Below are positions 41,465 through 50,352 of a stretch of DNA of 64,000 nucleotides, piece by piece. Position 1 is the first letter of the stretch; every line of letters begins with the position of its first letter. The notes below the pieces were generated by a model. The model saw only the letters and a list, made by a program, of their open reading frames with translations, made no database searches and was not told where the DNA came from. Source of the stretch: Halopseudomonas xinjiangensis (GTDB lineage Bacteria; Pseudomonadota; Gammaproteobacteria; Pseudomonadales; Pseudomonadaceae); the NCBI GenBank assembly GCA_011050525.1, contig DRFO01000035.1:1-64000 (forward strand). The letters are read 5' to 3'. Both the position numbers and the translations under genes were made by a program.

Positions 41465-41711
41465 TTTAGCTGTGCCTGTCAATCAATCTTGTTTGCCCCC
41501 AATTGCCTGGACAGGACCAATCGAACCACGCAATATAGAAAATAAGGCTCCCCTTAGCGAAGGCAAGGCTTCAGAACACAACATACATATCGATACGGCG
41601 ATCCGTTATCTGCCTTATAAATGTCATTATGTTATTTATACTGAAACCAGCAGTTGCTAATACACAGCGTCAGCGCGAGATACCGGCACCCTGACGTTCG
41701 CACGGATACCC

Positions 41712-42491
41712 ATGATGACCAGTGAAGTGTTGTACGAGGAGATTGACGGCTGCATCGCCCTGATCACCTTGAACCGTCCAGAAAAGCGCAATGCGATCAA
41801 TGTCAGCGTGTCGCGTACCCTGGCGGCCCATGTCGAGAATACCGAAAACAATCGGGCAATCCGGGTGGTCGTCCTCAATGGCGCTGGAGCCACAGCCTTT
41901 TCCGCTGGCGCTGACCTTGACGACATCGCTGCGGGTATCGGCGAACAGATTGCCGACCATGCAGCCGGCATGGGTGGTCTTATCCATGCCCAGCGCCGCA
42001 AGCCGTGGATCGCTGCCGTACGCGGTATGGCGCTGGGCGGTGGCGCCGAGCTGGCACTGGCCTGCGACATGATCATCGCCGGGCAGAACGCCAGTTTCTG
42101 CCTGCCGGAGGTCAAACGCGGCATGATTGCCGGCGCTGCCGGGGCTTATCGTCTGGCCCGACGCATTGCCCCGGCCATAGCCATGGAGCTGTTGCTGACC
42201 GGCAATCGGCTTGGCGCGGATCGGGCCGCCACGCTGGGCCTGGTCAACCGCGTCGTGGTGGATGATGAGGTGCTTGGCCAGGCCCTTGTACTGGCCCGCC
42301 AGATAGCCGATAACGCGCCGCTGGCCGTCAGTGAAACCCTGCTCATCGCTCGTCAGGCTCTCGACTTCGCCGAGCCGGAGCTGCGTGCTCAAAGCACCGC
42401 AGCCAGCCAGCGGCTGGCACAGTCGGAGGACATGCAGATCGGCATACGGGCATTTCAAGAGAAGCGCAAACCCGAGTGGAGCGGGCGCTAA
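41712..42491 (+). CDS. Enoyl-CoA hydratase/isomerase
   Basis: LITLNRPEKRNAINVSVSRTL, VVLNGAGATAFSAGADLDDIAAG, AAVRGMALGGGAELALACDMIIAGQNASFCLPEVKRG. Confidence 0.93.
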   Translation: MMTSEVLYEEIDGCIALITLNRPEKRNAINVSVSRTLAAHVENTENNRAIRVVVLNGAGATAFSAGADLDDIAAGIGEQIADHAAGMGGLIHAQRRKPWIAAVRGMALGGGAELALACDMIIAGQNASFCLPEVKRGMIAGAAGAYRLARRIAPAIAMELLLTGNRLGADRAATLGLVNRVVVDDEVLGQALVLARQIADNAPLAVSETLLIARQALDFAEPELRAQSTAASQRLAQSEDMQIGIRAFQEKRKPEWSGR

Positions 42492-42510
42492 CGTTTTTTT
42501 CTCCACCGTA

Positions 42511-44154
42511 TCAGCGCTTCTCGAACATGACGCCAGCCTTGATCCTGTCCCAGGTGCTGGCCGTTACCCCCTCATCACGCAAGTTGTACTTGAGAATGCG
42601 ACCAACCGGGCTGCGCGGCAGCTCGCGACGAAATTCGATGAAACGTGGCACAGCATAATAGGGCACACGCTCTATCGCCCAGCGACATAGCTCTTCCTCG
42701 ATAATCTGGGCGTCCGGACGAAGAACCGCCGTAACCTTGACCTCATCCTCCGACAGTTCGGAAAACACCGCATGCACCGCGACCTCTGCAATCGCCGGGT
42801 GCTCAGCGAAGGTCTTTTCCATCTCGTAACTGGAAATATTTTCACCCCCGCGGCGTAGATAATCCTTCTTCCGGTCGAGGAAAAAGAAAAAGCCGTCTTC
42901 ATCGATCTTGCCAATGTCGTCCGTATGGAACCACATGTTGCGCATGACCCTCAGTGTATCTGCCGGGCGGTTCCAGTAGCCTTCGAACATCACATGCGGT
43001 TTGAGCGGACGGACTATGAGTTCACCGGGGGTGCCATATGGCAGTTCGACATCGTTGTCGTCTACCACACGTATATCGAAGGAATCACAGCGCCGACCGG
43101 CGCAGTTGGGTTTGTCCGGCTCCCCGAAGGGCAGCATGGTGACGATGGCGCATTCGGTCAGCCCAAAGCCGGCACCGCCCACCGTGTGCCTGACGCCGAA
43201 ACGATCACGCCAGCGCTGCTGCAGCTCCGGCGGGAAGGGCGCGCTGTATACCTTGTTCAGTTGGCCGTAACAGCGCTCCATCGTCTCGTTGTCCGGGGCA
43301 TCAGCCAACAGGGGCGCTATGGAAGCAAGCAGATTGGCTTCATTGGCCCCACTGCGTTCAATGTCCGGCCAAAAGCCGGATACGGAAAAACGCGGGTAGA
43401 TAACCACCCGCGCCCCGATCATCAGATTGCACAGCACGGTGGTTACCGTGGCATTGAGGTGAAAAAGCGGCAGCGGCGTCCAGGTAATGGAGTCACGGCT
43501 GCGGCCGTGGCAGACGATGATCTGCCGGGCTTCGTTGCAAGCGTAATTGTGGCTGATCATGCAGCCCTTGGATGGCCCCGTGGTGCCGCCAGTGTAGATG
43601 AGCATAGCCAGGTCACCGGCGGCGACAGGGACCTGCGGATCGCTGGTGTCTTCGCTGCGAACGTCCTCCAGCGGGACCAGCAGCTTGTCGCCCAGGCTAT
43701 CCTCGGGTGCGGCGCCGCGATGCACGATGTGGCGAAGGTCCGGCAACTGCTCGGCGATAAGACCGATACGCTCTGCGTAGGCGGTTTCCGCGATTACCAC
43801 CACGGCTTTGGCATCGGCGAGCTGGTGACGCAGGAATTCTCCCTTGAATGCGGTATTGACCGGCACGCTGATGGCACCCAACTTGTTCAGGGCAAACCAG
43901 AGCAGCACCGCATCGGCGTTGTTGTCGAGAATGGTGACGACGGTCTGCCCCTTGACCACGCCCAACCGGGCCAGACCGTTGGCCAGGCGGCATGACTCAC
44001 GCTGAATGTCAGCGAAACTGTGAATCTCACCCAACACGTCGAGGAATGGCTGGTCGCCGAAATCGCGTGCTGCGCGACGTACTACGTCGTTGATGGTATC
44101 GGATTCGCCGAGGCTCCAGCCTGGCAGCGCCTGGTCATTCAGTGGAAGATTCAT
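42511..44154 (-). CDS. AMP-dependent acyl-CoA synthetase, paralogue of 36200..37831
   Basis: LIYTGGTTGPSKGCMISHNYACNEARQI, MWFHTDDIGKIDEDGFFFFLDRKKDYLRRGGENISSYEMEKTF; extended similarity to 36200..37831. Confidence 0.93.
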   Translation of the reverse strand: MNLPLNDQALPGWSLGESDTINDVVRRAARDFGDQPFLDVLGEIHSFADIQRESCRLANGLARLGVVKGQTVVTILDNNADAVLLWFALNKLGAISVPVNTAFKGEFLRHQLADAKAVVVIAETAYAERIGLIAEQLPDLRHIVHRGAAPEDSLGDKLLVPLEDVRSEDTSDPQVPVAAGDLAMLIYTGGTTGPSKGCMISHNYACNEARQIIVCHGRSRDSITWTPLPLFHLNATVTTVLCNLMIGARVVIYPRFSVSGFWPDIERSGANEANLLASIAPLLADAPDNETMERCYGQLNKVYSAPFPPELQQRWRDRFGVRHTVGGAGFGLTECAIVTMLPFGEPDKPNCAGRRCDSFDIRVVDDNDVELPYGTPGELIVRPLKPHVMFEGYWNRPADTLRVMRNMWFHTDDIGKIDEDGFFFFLDRKKDYLRRGGENISSYEMEKTFAEHPAIAEVAVHAVFSELSEDEVKVTAVLRPDAQIIEEELCRWAIERVPYYAVPRFIEFRRELPRSPVGRILKYNLRDEGVTASTWDRIKAGVMFEKR

Positions 44155-44993
44155 GCCTGCGGCTCCTGTTGAAGGGTAAAATTGCCTTGAAGGCGCTGCC
44201 AGCGCTTCTGAGCTGTGGCAAGCGTGCCTCCGTGACTGAGAATGAAAAACTGGCCGTTGCGCATCCCTTCGATCGCTTTCCGGGCGACATCGTCCGCGGA
44301 GACGGTCGCCTGAACGGCCGATTTTTGTGTGCCCTGGTAGAACTCTTGGGCGGGAGCCGAGGGTGGAGCGGCAGTACAGACAGAATGATCCATGCCAGGA
44401 CGGGTCAGCCCCGTTTGCACCATGCCTGGACAGAGCACCGATACGCTGATGTTCGCCCCCAAGGCATTAAGCTCCAGCTCCAGTGACTCGGAGAGGGCTA
44501 TCAACGCCGCTTTCGACGCTGCGTAAGGTGCAAGATACGGTAAGGCCACCAAGCCGCCCATCGAGGCGGTATTGATCACATGGCCATCGGGCTGCCCAAG
44601 CATCAATGGGATAAAACTGTGGATACCATGAATCACTCCCATCAGGTTCACATCGAGCACGCGCCGCCAGTTGGCCAGATCATGCTCCCAGCTCTCACGG
44701 GGTAGGTCGCCGGCAATCCCGGCGTTGTTGCACAGCACATCCACGCGACCAAAATGCTCGATACTGCGCCGGGCAAGCGCGTCGACCGAGGCCGCATCGG
44801 CCACATCCACTGCCACCCCCAATACCGCAAAACCCTTGTCGCTCAGGCTATGCGCTGCTTCTGTCAACGCCGGACTCGGCAGATCTGCCAGCACCACTCG
44901 CATTCCTTCCCGGCAAAATGCCCCGGCCATGGCGAGACCAAGGCCGCTGGCGGCCCCCGTCACTACTGCTGTTTTACCCATCAGATGCTGCAT
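44151..44993 (-). CDS. SDR-family oxidoreductase
   Basis: TAVVTGAASGLGLAMAGAFCREGMRVVLADL, LCNNAGIAGDL, YAASKAALIALSESLELELNALG. Confidence 0.92.
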   Translation of the reverse strand: MQHLMGKTAVVTGAASGLGLAMAGAFCREGMRVVLADLPSPALTEAAHSLSDKGFAVLGVAVDVADAASVDALARRSIEHFGRVDVLCNNAGIAGDLPRESWEHDLANWRRVLDVNLMGVIHGIHSFIPLMLGQPDGHVINTASMGGLVALPYLAPYAASKAALIALSESLELELNALGANISVSVLCPGMVQTGLTRPGMDHSVCTAAPPSAPAQEFYQGTQKSAVQATVSADDVARKAIEGMRNGQFFILSHGGTLATAQKRWQRLQGNFTLQQEPQA

Positions 44994-45032
44994 CGCGAAT
45001 ACTCCTGATACCGCCGTTGCGGCATGTCGGGG

Positions 45033-45806
45033 TCAACGGGTCGGTACGGTGCCGCCGTCGACACAGAGGGTCTGGCCGGTAATGAAGCCCGATCCGTCGC
45101 TGGCAAGAAAAACCATGAACGGTGCCAGATCCCGCTCGGCATCACCCAGTTTTCCGCCCATTGGAATCACCCGGCTCAGTAGTTCGTCATGGGTCGCCAG
45201 TTCGTCGGCGCTCATCTTTGCCCTGTGGGTGTCATACATGGGCGTCCACATCATCGGCGCTACGGCGTTGACGGTAATCCGATGTTTGGCCCACTCCTGG
45301 GCAAGGGTGCGGGTCCAGGCCAGGACCGCGCCCTTGGAAGCGGCATAATGAGCCGCGTTCGGCATGCCATTGATGCCAGCGGCCGAGCCGAAGTTGATGA
45401 TCCTGCCGCCCTGTTCGCACAGATACGGGAAGGCTGCCTGGTTGGTATGCAGAGTGCCACGGACATTGACGTCGAAAATCAGGTCCCAGTCCGCCTGGCC
45501 GATGGCTTCCGCCGGCGCGGTGCGTTCAACGCCAGCGATATTGGCCAGCACATCAAGCCCGCCCAGCCAGTCACAGGCCTGGGCAAACACCGTGCGGACC
45601 TGATCCGCATCGGCGATATTGCAGGACAGATACCGTGCGTGACCGGGGTACCGGGCATTGATGGCAGCGACCACTGCCGCGCCTTCATCATCCAGCACAT
45701 CCAGTGCAACCACTCGGGCACCTGCGGCTGCATAGGCACGGGCAACGACGGCGCCGATGCCACGTGCACCGCCGGTAACGATGATATTCTTGCCAGCAAG
45801 CTGCAT
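45033..45806 (-). CDS. SDR-family oxidoreductase
   Basis: MQLAGKNIIVTGGARGIGAVVARAYAAAGARVVALDV, HYAASKGAVLAWTRTLAQEWAKHRITVNAVAP; start refined from 46403. Confidence 0.92.
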   Translation of the reverse strand: MQLAGKNIIVTGGARGIGAVVARAYAAAGARVVALDVLDDEGAAVVAAINARYPGHARYLSCNIADADQVRTVFAQACDWLGGLDVLANIAGVERTAPAEAIGQADWDLIFDVNVRGTLHTNQAAFPYLCEQGGRIINFGSAAGINGMPNAAHYAASKGAVLAWTRTLAQEWAKHRITVNAVAPMMWTPMYDTHRAKMSADELATHDELLSRVIPMGGKLGDAERDLAPFMVFLASDGSGFITGQTLCVDGGTVPTR

Positions 45807-45853
45807 AGCGATAACCTCTTGAATTGTTGTGGTTGAGGTTGTCAAAACCCGCC

Positions 45854-46612
45854 TCAGGGCATCCCGCCGTCCACCTTGATCAGCGACCCGGTGGTATAGC
45901 TGGAGTAAGGGCTGGCCAGATACAGGGCAGTGGTGATGATTTCTTCCGGCCGGCCTGGCCGGCCCAGCGCACTGACGCACTTCTCGCGCATCTCCTCGGT
46001 CCAGGCCTTGGAGATATCGGTCAGAAAGGGGCCGGCCGATATCGTATTGACCCGCACCCTGGGCCCGTACTCCTGCGCCAGGCCGACGCTCATGGCATTC
46101 AGCGCGGCCTTCGCCCCGGCGTAGGGCACTATCATGGGCGAGGGGCGAAGACCGCCGGTGCTGCTGATATTGATGATTGAGCCGCCCTCGCCCTGCGCCA
46201 TGCGCTGGGCAATGATCGACGCCAGACGGAACGGGCCCTTGAAGTTGAGCCCGACGACCTTGTCGAACAGTTCCTCGGTCACCTGATGGCTCGGTACCGC
46301 CGGTGACATCCCGGCGTTGTTCACCAAAACATCGACCCGGCCAAATTCGGCGTAGGCCACTTCTGCCAGGCGCTCTACTTCTTCCCACTTGCCGGCATGA
46401 CACGCAACGGCCAGGGCTCGCCGGCCCAGGGCGCGCATTTCCGCGGCTACCGCTTCGCAGGCCTCCAGCTTGCGGCTGGCGATAATCACATCGGCTCCAT
46501 GGGCGGCGAACGCTCGGACCATCTGGTAACCCAATCCACGACTGCCGCCGGTAACCAGCACCACCTTGCCGGTCAGATCAAACAGCGTTTCCTGGTTAAA
46601 CGCATCGCTCAT
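45854..46612 (-). CDS. SDR-family oxidoreductase
   Basis: MSDAFNQETLFDLTGKVVLVTGGSRGLGYQMVRAFAAHGADVIIASR, VPYAGAKAALNAMSVGLAQEYGPRVRVNTISAGPFLTD; start refined from 46957. Confidence 0.92.
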   Translation of the reverse strand: MSDAFNQETLFDLTGKVVLVTGGSRGLGYQMVRAFAAHGADVIIASRKLEACEAVAAEMRALGRRALAVACHAGKWEEVERLAEVAYAEFGRVDVLVNNAGMSPAVPSHQVTEELFDKVVGLNFKGPFRLASIIAQRMAQGEGGSIINISSTGGLRPSPMIVPYAGAKAALNAMSVGLAQEYGPRVRVNTISAGPFLTDISKAWTEEMREKCVSALGRPGRPEEIITTALYLASPYSSYTTGSLIKVDGGMP

Positions 46613-47927
46613 CACAGTTCTCCAATAGCTGGTCATCAAGAATGTGGGCGTAGCGCGTACGGGCCGCAGCGATTTTTGGCGGCAGATGTTCACTGGGAAA
46701 CAGGCCTTCAGCCGGCCGGTGATGGCGTAGCAGTTCCTTGGCCACAGTCGCCCGGTGTACCTCGGTCGGACCGTCTGCGAGGCCAAAGGTCGGCACGTTG
46801 ATCCACATGTAGGCCAGCGGCGTTTCAAAGGTTGCGCCCAGCGAGCCATGCATGTGCAGCGCCCGCTGGACAATGTCGTGGTACACCTTCGCCATACCCA
46901 CCTTGACCATCGCAATGTGCCCACGAGCCTGGCGCGGATCGCCATGGCTCCGATCAATGATCCAGGCGGTCTTGATCACCAGCAGACGGAACTGCTCGAG
47001 CTCTATCTGGCTATCGGCGATCATGGCTTGCACCGTGCCCAGATCTGCCAGTCTGGTTCCCTGGGTGTACCGGCTCAGAGCCCTCTCGCACATCATGTCC
47101 AGAGCCCGCTGACATTGGCCAACGATGCGCATGGCGTGGTGCACTCGCCCGCCACCGAGACGCGCCTGGGCGACGGCGAATCCGCCGCCAGGCTCACCCA
47201 ACATATGATCGAGGGGTACGCGCACATCGTTGTAACGAAGATAACCCTCGGTGGCCTCGTCCATCTCCAGTCGCTCACCCATGTGCGGCACATTGCGGAT
47301 GATTTCCAGCCCAGGCGAGCCCTTCGGCACGATGAACATCGACATGCGCTTCTGGATCGGTGCATCCGGGTCGGTTACCGCCAGCACCAGCAGGAATTCG
47401 GCGTAACGCGCATTGGATGAATACCACTTCTCGCCACTGATAACCCAGTGGTCGCCATCGCGCCGGGCCTGCGTGGTAAATACCCGCGGATCAGCCCCTC
47501 CCTGCGGCTCGGTCATGGAAAAACAGGAGACGATGTCACCATCGAGCAGTGGTTGCAGGTATCGGTCCTTCTGGTCCTGGGTGCCGAACATGGCGAGGAT
47601 CTCGGCATTGCCGGTATCCGGCGCCGCGGTCCCGAACACGGTTGGCGCCCAGAGCGAACGACCCAGGCGCTCGTTCATCAGCGCCAGAGCCACCTGGCCA
47701 TAGCCCTCGCCGCCCAGTTCGGGCCCCAGATGGCAGGCCCACAAACCCTGGCTCTTAACCTCTGCCTGCAGCGGTTTGAGAATGGCACGGGAAGCGCTGT
47801 GGCGGGTGTCGTAGACCACGCTGACGGATGGATACAGCACATCCAGCGGCTCCACTTCCTCAATCAGGAAGCGATCAATCCAGTCCAGCTTGGCCTTAAA
47901 CTCGGGGTCAGTTGAAAAGTCCCACAT
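46596..47927 (-). CDS. Acyl-CoA dehydrogenase (ACAD10/11- or LvaC-like)
   Basis: CFSMTEPQGGADPRVFTTQARRDGDHWVISGEKWYSSNARYAEFLLV, HMHGSLGATFETPLAYMW, DGPTEVHRATVAKELL. Start at MWDFSTDPEF with GGAG upstream. Confidence 0.92.
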   Translation of the reverse strand: MWDFSTDPEFKAKLDWIDRFLIEEVEPLDVLYPSVSVVYDTRHSASRAILKPLQAEVKSQGLWACHLGPELGGEGYGQVALALMNERLGRSLWAPTVFGTAAPDTGNAEILAMFGTQDQKDRYLQPLLDGDIVSCFSMTEPQGGADPRVFTTQARRDGDHWVISGEKWYSSNARYAEFLLVLAVTDPDAPIQKRMSMFIVPKGSPGLEIIRNVPHMGERLEMDEATEGYLRYNDVRVPLDHMLGEPGGGFAVAQARLGGGRVHHAMRIVGQCQRALDMMCERALSRYTQGTRLADLGTVQAMIADSQIELEQFRLLVIKTAWIIDRSHGDPRQARGHIAMVKVGMAKVYHDIVQRALHMHGSLGATFETPLAYMWINVPTFGLADGPTEVHRATVAKELLRHHRPAEGLFPSEHLPPKIAAARTRYAHILDDQLLENCDERCV

Positions 47928-47964
47928 CTTGTCATTCTCCATCAAGGTGTCAGAAATTGCCGGC

Positions 47965-49035
47965 TCATGCGCTGGCAATCAGCTGTCTGGCCTTGGCCAT
48001 CAGCCAGATCGCGTAGTTGTGCAGGTAAAGGCCCATTTCCTTCGGCGCCTTGCCGGCGAGGGATCGTGCATAGGTGCCCTCCAGCAGACAGGCAAGCTTG
48101 TAGCAGGCAAGTACAAAGAACCACGGCATGGAGCTCATGTCCCGGCCGCTCAGCTCGCCGTACAGGGAAATCAGTTCGGCACGCGTCATGAAGCCATCCC
48201 AGGGCTGGACTATCGGCCCGCCGCTGGCTCCTCCCTCGCTCGGGTCACCCGGTTCACGCCAGGAGGTCAGTACCCAGGCAAGATCCAGTAAGGGGTCTCC
48301 GAGCGTGGAAAGCTCCCAGTCGATCAGCCCGGAGATGCGCGGGGATTCGAGGGAGAACATGACATTGGGCCATTGAAAATCACCGTGAATGATGCCGATG
48401 CGACCATCCGCCGGGACGTTGTCAGTCAGCCACCGGCCGGTTTCATCCATATACGGCAGAGGAGCTTCGGCGGCGTAACCGGGAACGTCGCGATATCCAT
48501 CCAATTGCGAGCGCCAGCGCTCTACCTGCCGCGCGTGCCAGTTGACTGGTTTGCCGAAATCGTCGAGGCCGGCGGCCTGATGATCGACCGCCGCCAGCGC
48601 CGCGGCAGCCCGAACAAACTCCTCGCCCATACGGTGGCGCCAGCTTGAATCCGTTGCGCAGCGGCCCTGAAGCGACCCGGCGGGGGAAAATCCCTCGAGC
48701 GGTTCCATCAGGAAAAAATTCACGCCGATCACCGACAGGTCATCGCAGAGACCGAGCAAGGCGGGATGCGGCACGTCACTTCCAGCCAGAGCACCCAAGA
48801 CGCGGGCCTCGCGCAACATGGTCTGGTTGCTGGTAGGCCGCAGGTGGCGGGGTGGGCGGCGCAGCACGAAGCGCTGATCGCCCCGCTGCAATAAGAACAG
48901 ATTATTCTGCGAACCACCGGTCAACTGCTCTACGCCAGTAACCGGGCCGTTTCCAGGCAGCGAACCCGCCATCAGCCAGTCATTCAGTGCAGGCCAGTCG
49001 AGCAGCCCGTCAAAGGAGGGAAGATCCTGGGTCAT
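47965..49035 (-). CDS. APH/ACAD10-type acyl-CoA kinase-like phosphotransferase
   Basis: QLTGGSQNNLFLLQRGDQRFVLRRPP, IGIIHGDFQWPNVMFSLESPRISGLIDWELSTLGDPLLDLAWVL (HGDxxxxN and DWE motifs). Confidence 0.9.
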   Translation of the reverse strand: MTQDLPSFDGLLDWPALNDWLMAGSLPGNGPVTGVEQLTGGSQNNLFLLQRGDQRFVLRRPPRHLRPTSNQTMLREARVLGALAGSDVPHPALLGLCDDLSVIGVNFFLMEPLEGFSPAGSLQGRCATDSSWRHRMGEEFVRAAAALAAVDHQAAGLDDFGKPVNWHARQVERWRSQLDGYRDVPGYAAEAPLPYMDETGRWLTDNVPADGRIGIIHGDFQWPNVMFSLESPRISGLIDWELSTLGDPLLDLAWVLTSWREPGDPSEGGASGGPIVQPWDGFMTRAELISLYGELSGRDMSSMPWFFVLACYKLACLLEGTYARSLAGKAPKEMGLYLHNYAIWLMAKARQLIASA

Positions 49036-49121
49036 TGTCTGTCTCTCTTGTTCTGTGCATAAAGTTCAGATCACGTCGTGACCGCTCAACCACATGCCGG
49101 AGAGACACCCAGGGACTCATG

Positions 49122-49667
49122 TCATGAATGGTCTCCCTTCGGCGAAGCCCCGGGATTATCCGGATAGCGTTCCAGATTCCGCCGTACCTGGCGCAGCACC
49201 TCCAGGGCCTGAAGCAATACCGGCGCCTCAAGACCATGGGCGACATGCTCGGTCCATTCGGCACTCTCCCGATTGACCTGCTCGTAGACGCGCCGGCCCT
49301 TTGCGGTCGCCAGCAACTGCCGGGAGCGTTTGTGGTGCGGATTGTCCGCGTACACCACGTAGCCTTCGCCAACTATCAGGTCCGCTGTCTTCTGAATGGC
49401 CTGCCGGGTGTAACCGAGACTCCGGGCAATACGCGCCACCGTAGGGGGCTCAAGGGCCAATACAACCGAAGCCAGCACAATGGCCTGCGTGGAGTTACCC
49501 AGTACCGACGGCTTACGGGAACTCATTACCCGGCCATGCAGCCGCAGTATCTCGTCCACCAGCTCGGCGATACGTGCCCCCGCCTCGCTGTGTACCGAGC
49601 GATCAAAGGTCGGCAATAAGCCAGCATCTTCAGACTGCATGCTCACAATATGACACCTACTTTCCAT
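49122..49667 (-). CDS. MarR-family transcriptional regulator
   Basis: VLALEPPTVARIARSLGYTRQAIQKTADLIVGEGYVVYADNPHHKRSRQLLATAKGRRVYEQV is a winged-HTH. True start may be internal (MQSEDAG). Confidence 0.88.
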   Translation of the reverse strand: MESRCHIVSMQSEDAGLLPTFDRSVHSEAGARIAELVDEILRLHGRVMSSRKPSVLGNSTQAIVLASVVLALEPPTVARIARSLGYTRQAIQKTADLIVGEGYVVYADNPHHKRSRQLLATAKGRRVYEQVNRESAEWTEHVAHGLEAPVLLQALEVLRQVRRNLERYPDNPGASPKGDHS

Positions 49668-49668
49668 T

Positions 49669-49686
49669 ATGACAACCAGTTGTCAT
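49669..49686. promoter_or_regulatory. Perfect palindrome ATGACAAC-CA-GTTGTCAT
   Basis: 8-bp perfect half-sites immediately upstream of the MarR gene; candidate autoregulatory operator. Confidence 0.65.
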
Positions 49687-49814
49687 TTATTTTTTGATAA
49701 ACCCACCTGCCCTGAACGGCAGTTCGATCAGTTTAGCGTGGCCGCAAATCAAGCACACTGCACCACCACAGCAAAAACACTATACAAAACATAACTGACT
49801 AATCATTATTTATT

Positions 49815-49831
49815 GTCAGGACTTTCCTGAC
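49815..49831. promoter_or_regulatory. Palindrome GTCAGGA-CTT-TCCTGAC
   Basis: Perfect 7-bp inverted repeat 46 nt upstream of the SnoaL-like ORF start. Confidence 0.45.
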
Positions 49832-49876
49832 CCGCTATGAACCATCGTCACGGCAACAGCTACTGGAGGCCAGAAA

Positions 49877-50335
49877 ATGAATGAAATGGACAGCCAAGCC
49901 CACGAAGCAATTCGCAATACGCTGGCCACCTATAACTGGTGCGGAGATAACGGTGACTACGAAGGATATCTTGCCACCTTTGCGCTCAATGGAGTGCTCG
50001 ATCTCAAGAACATTGGCACCTACGACGGCCGGGAGTCCATCCGTGAAGGCGTAACTCGGGCCTTCGGAGCCAGTCCAGCGCAGCTGGAAAGGCGCCGCAA
50101 GGCTGGCGGCCGCTTCTCGCATCATGTTTCCAGTATTCGGATAGAACTAACCAGCTCCACCGAGGCACGTTGCTGGTCTTACTTCGCTGTGGCAGGCCCC
50201 AGCGGGTGGGATCACTGGGGCCGGTATACCGACCGGCTGGCGCTGATTGAAGGGCGCTGGCTATTCACCTACCGCCGGGTCAGCGTTGATGGTCGTTCGC
50301 CCGGGGCGGTCTTGTACGACCCAAACTCACAATAG
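49877..50335 (+). CDS. SnoaL/NTF2-like protein
   Basis: IRNTLATYNWCGDNGDYEGYLATFALNGVLDLKNIGTYDGRESIREGVTRAF, HHVSSIRIELTSSTEARCWSYFAV, DRLALIEGRWLFTYRRVSVDG. Confidence 0.85.
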   Translation: MNEMDSQAHEAIRNTLATYNWCGDNGDYEGYLATFALNGVLDLKNIGTYDGRESIREGVTRAFGASPAQLERRRKAGGRFSHHVSSIRIELTSSTEARCWSYFAVAGPSGWDHWGRYTDRLALIEGRWLFTYRRVSVDGRSPGAVLYDPNSQ

Positions 50336-50352
50336 AAAATAGGAGAATGACC

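Noticed and set aside
42925-43995. 356-aa plus-strand ORF opposite an acyl-CoA synthetase
   Set aside because: Antisense to a ligase with clear motifs; no independent support.
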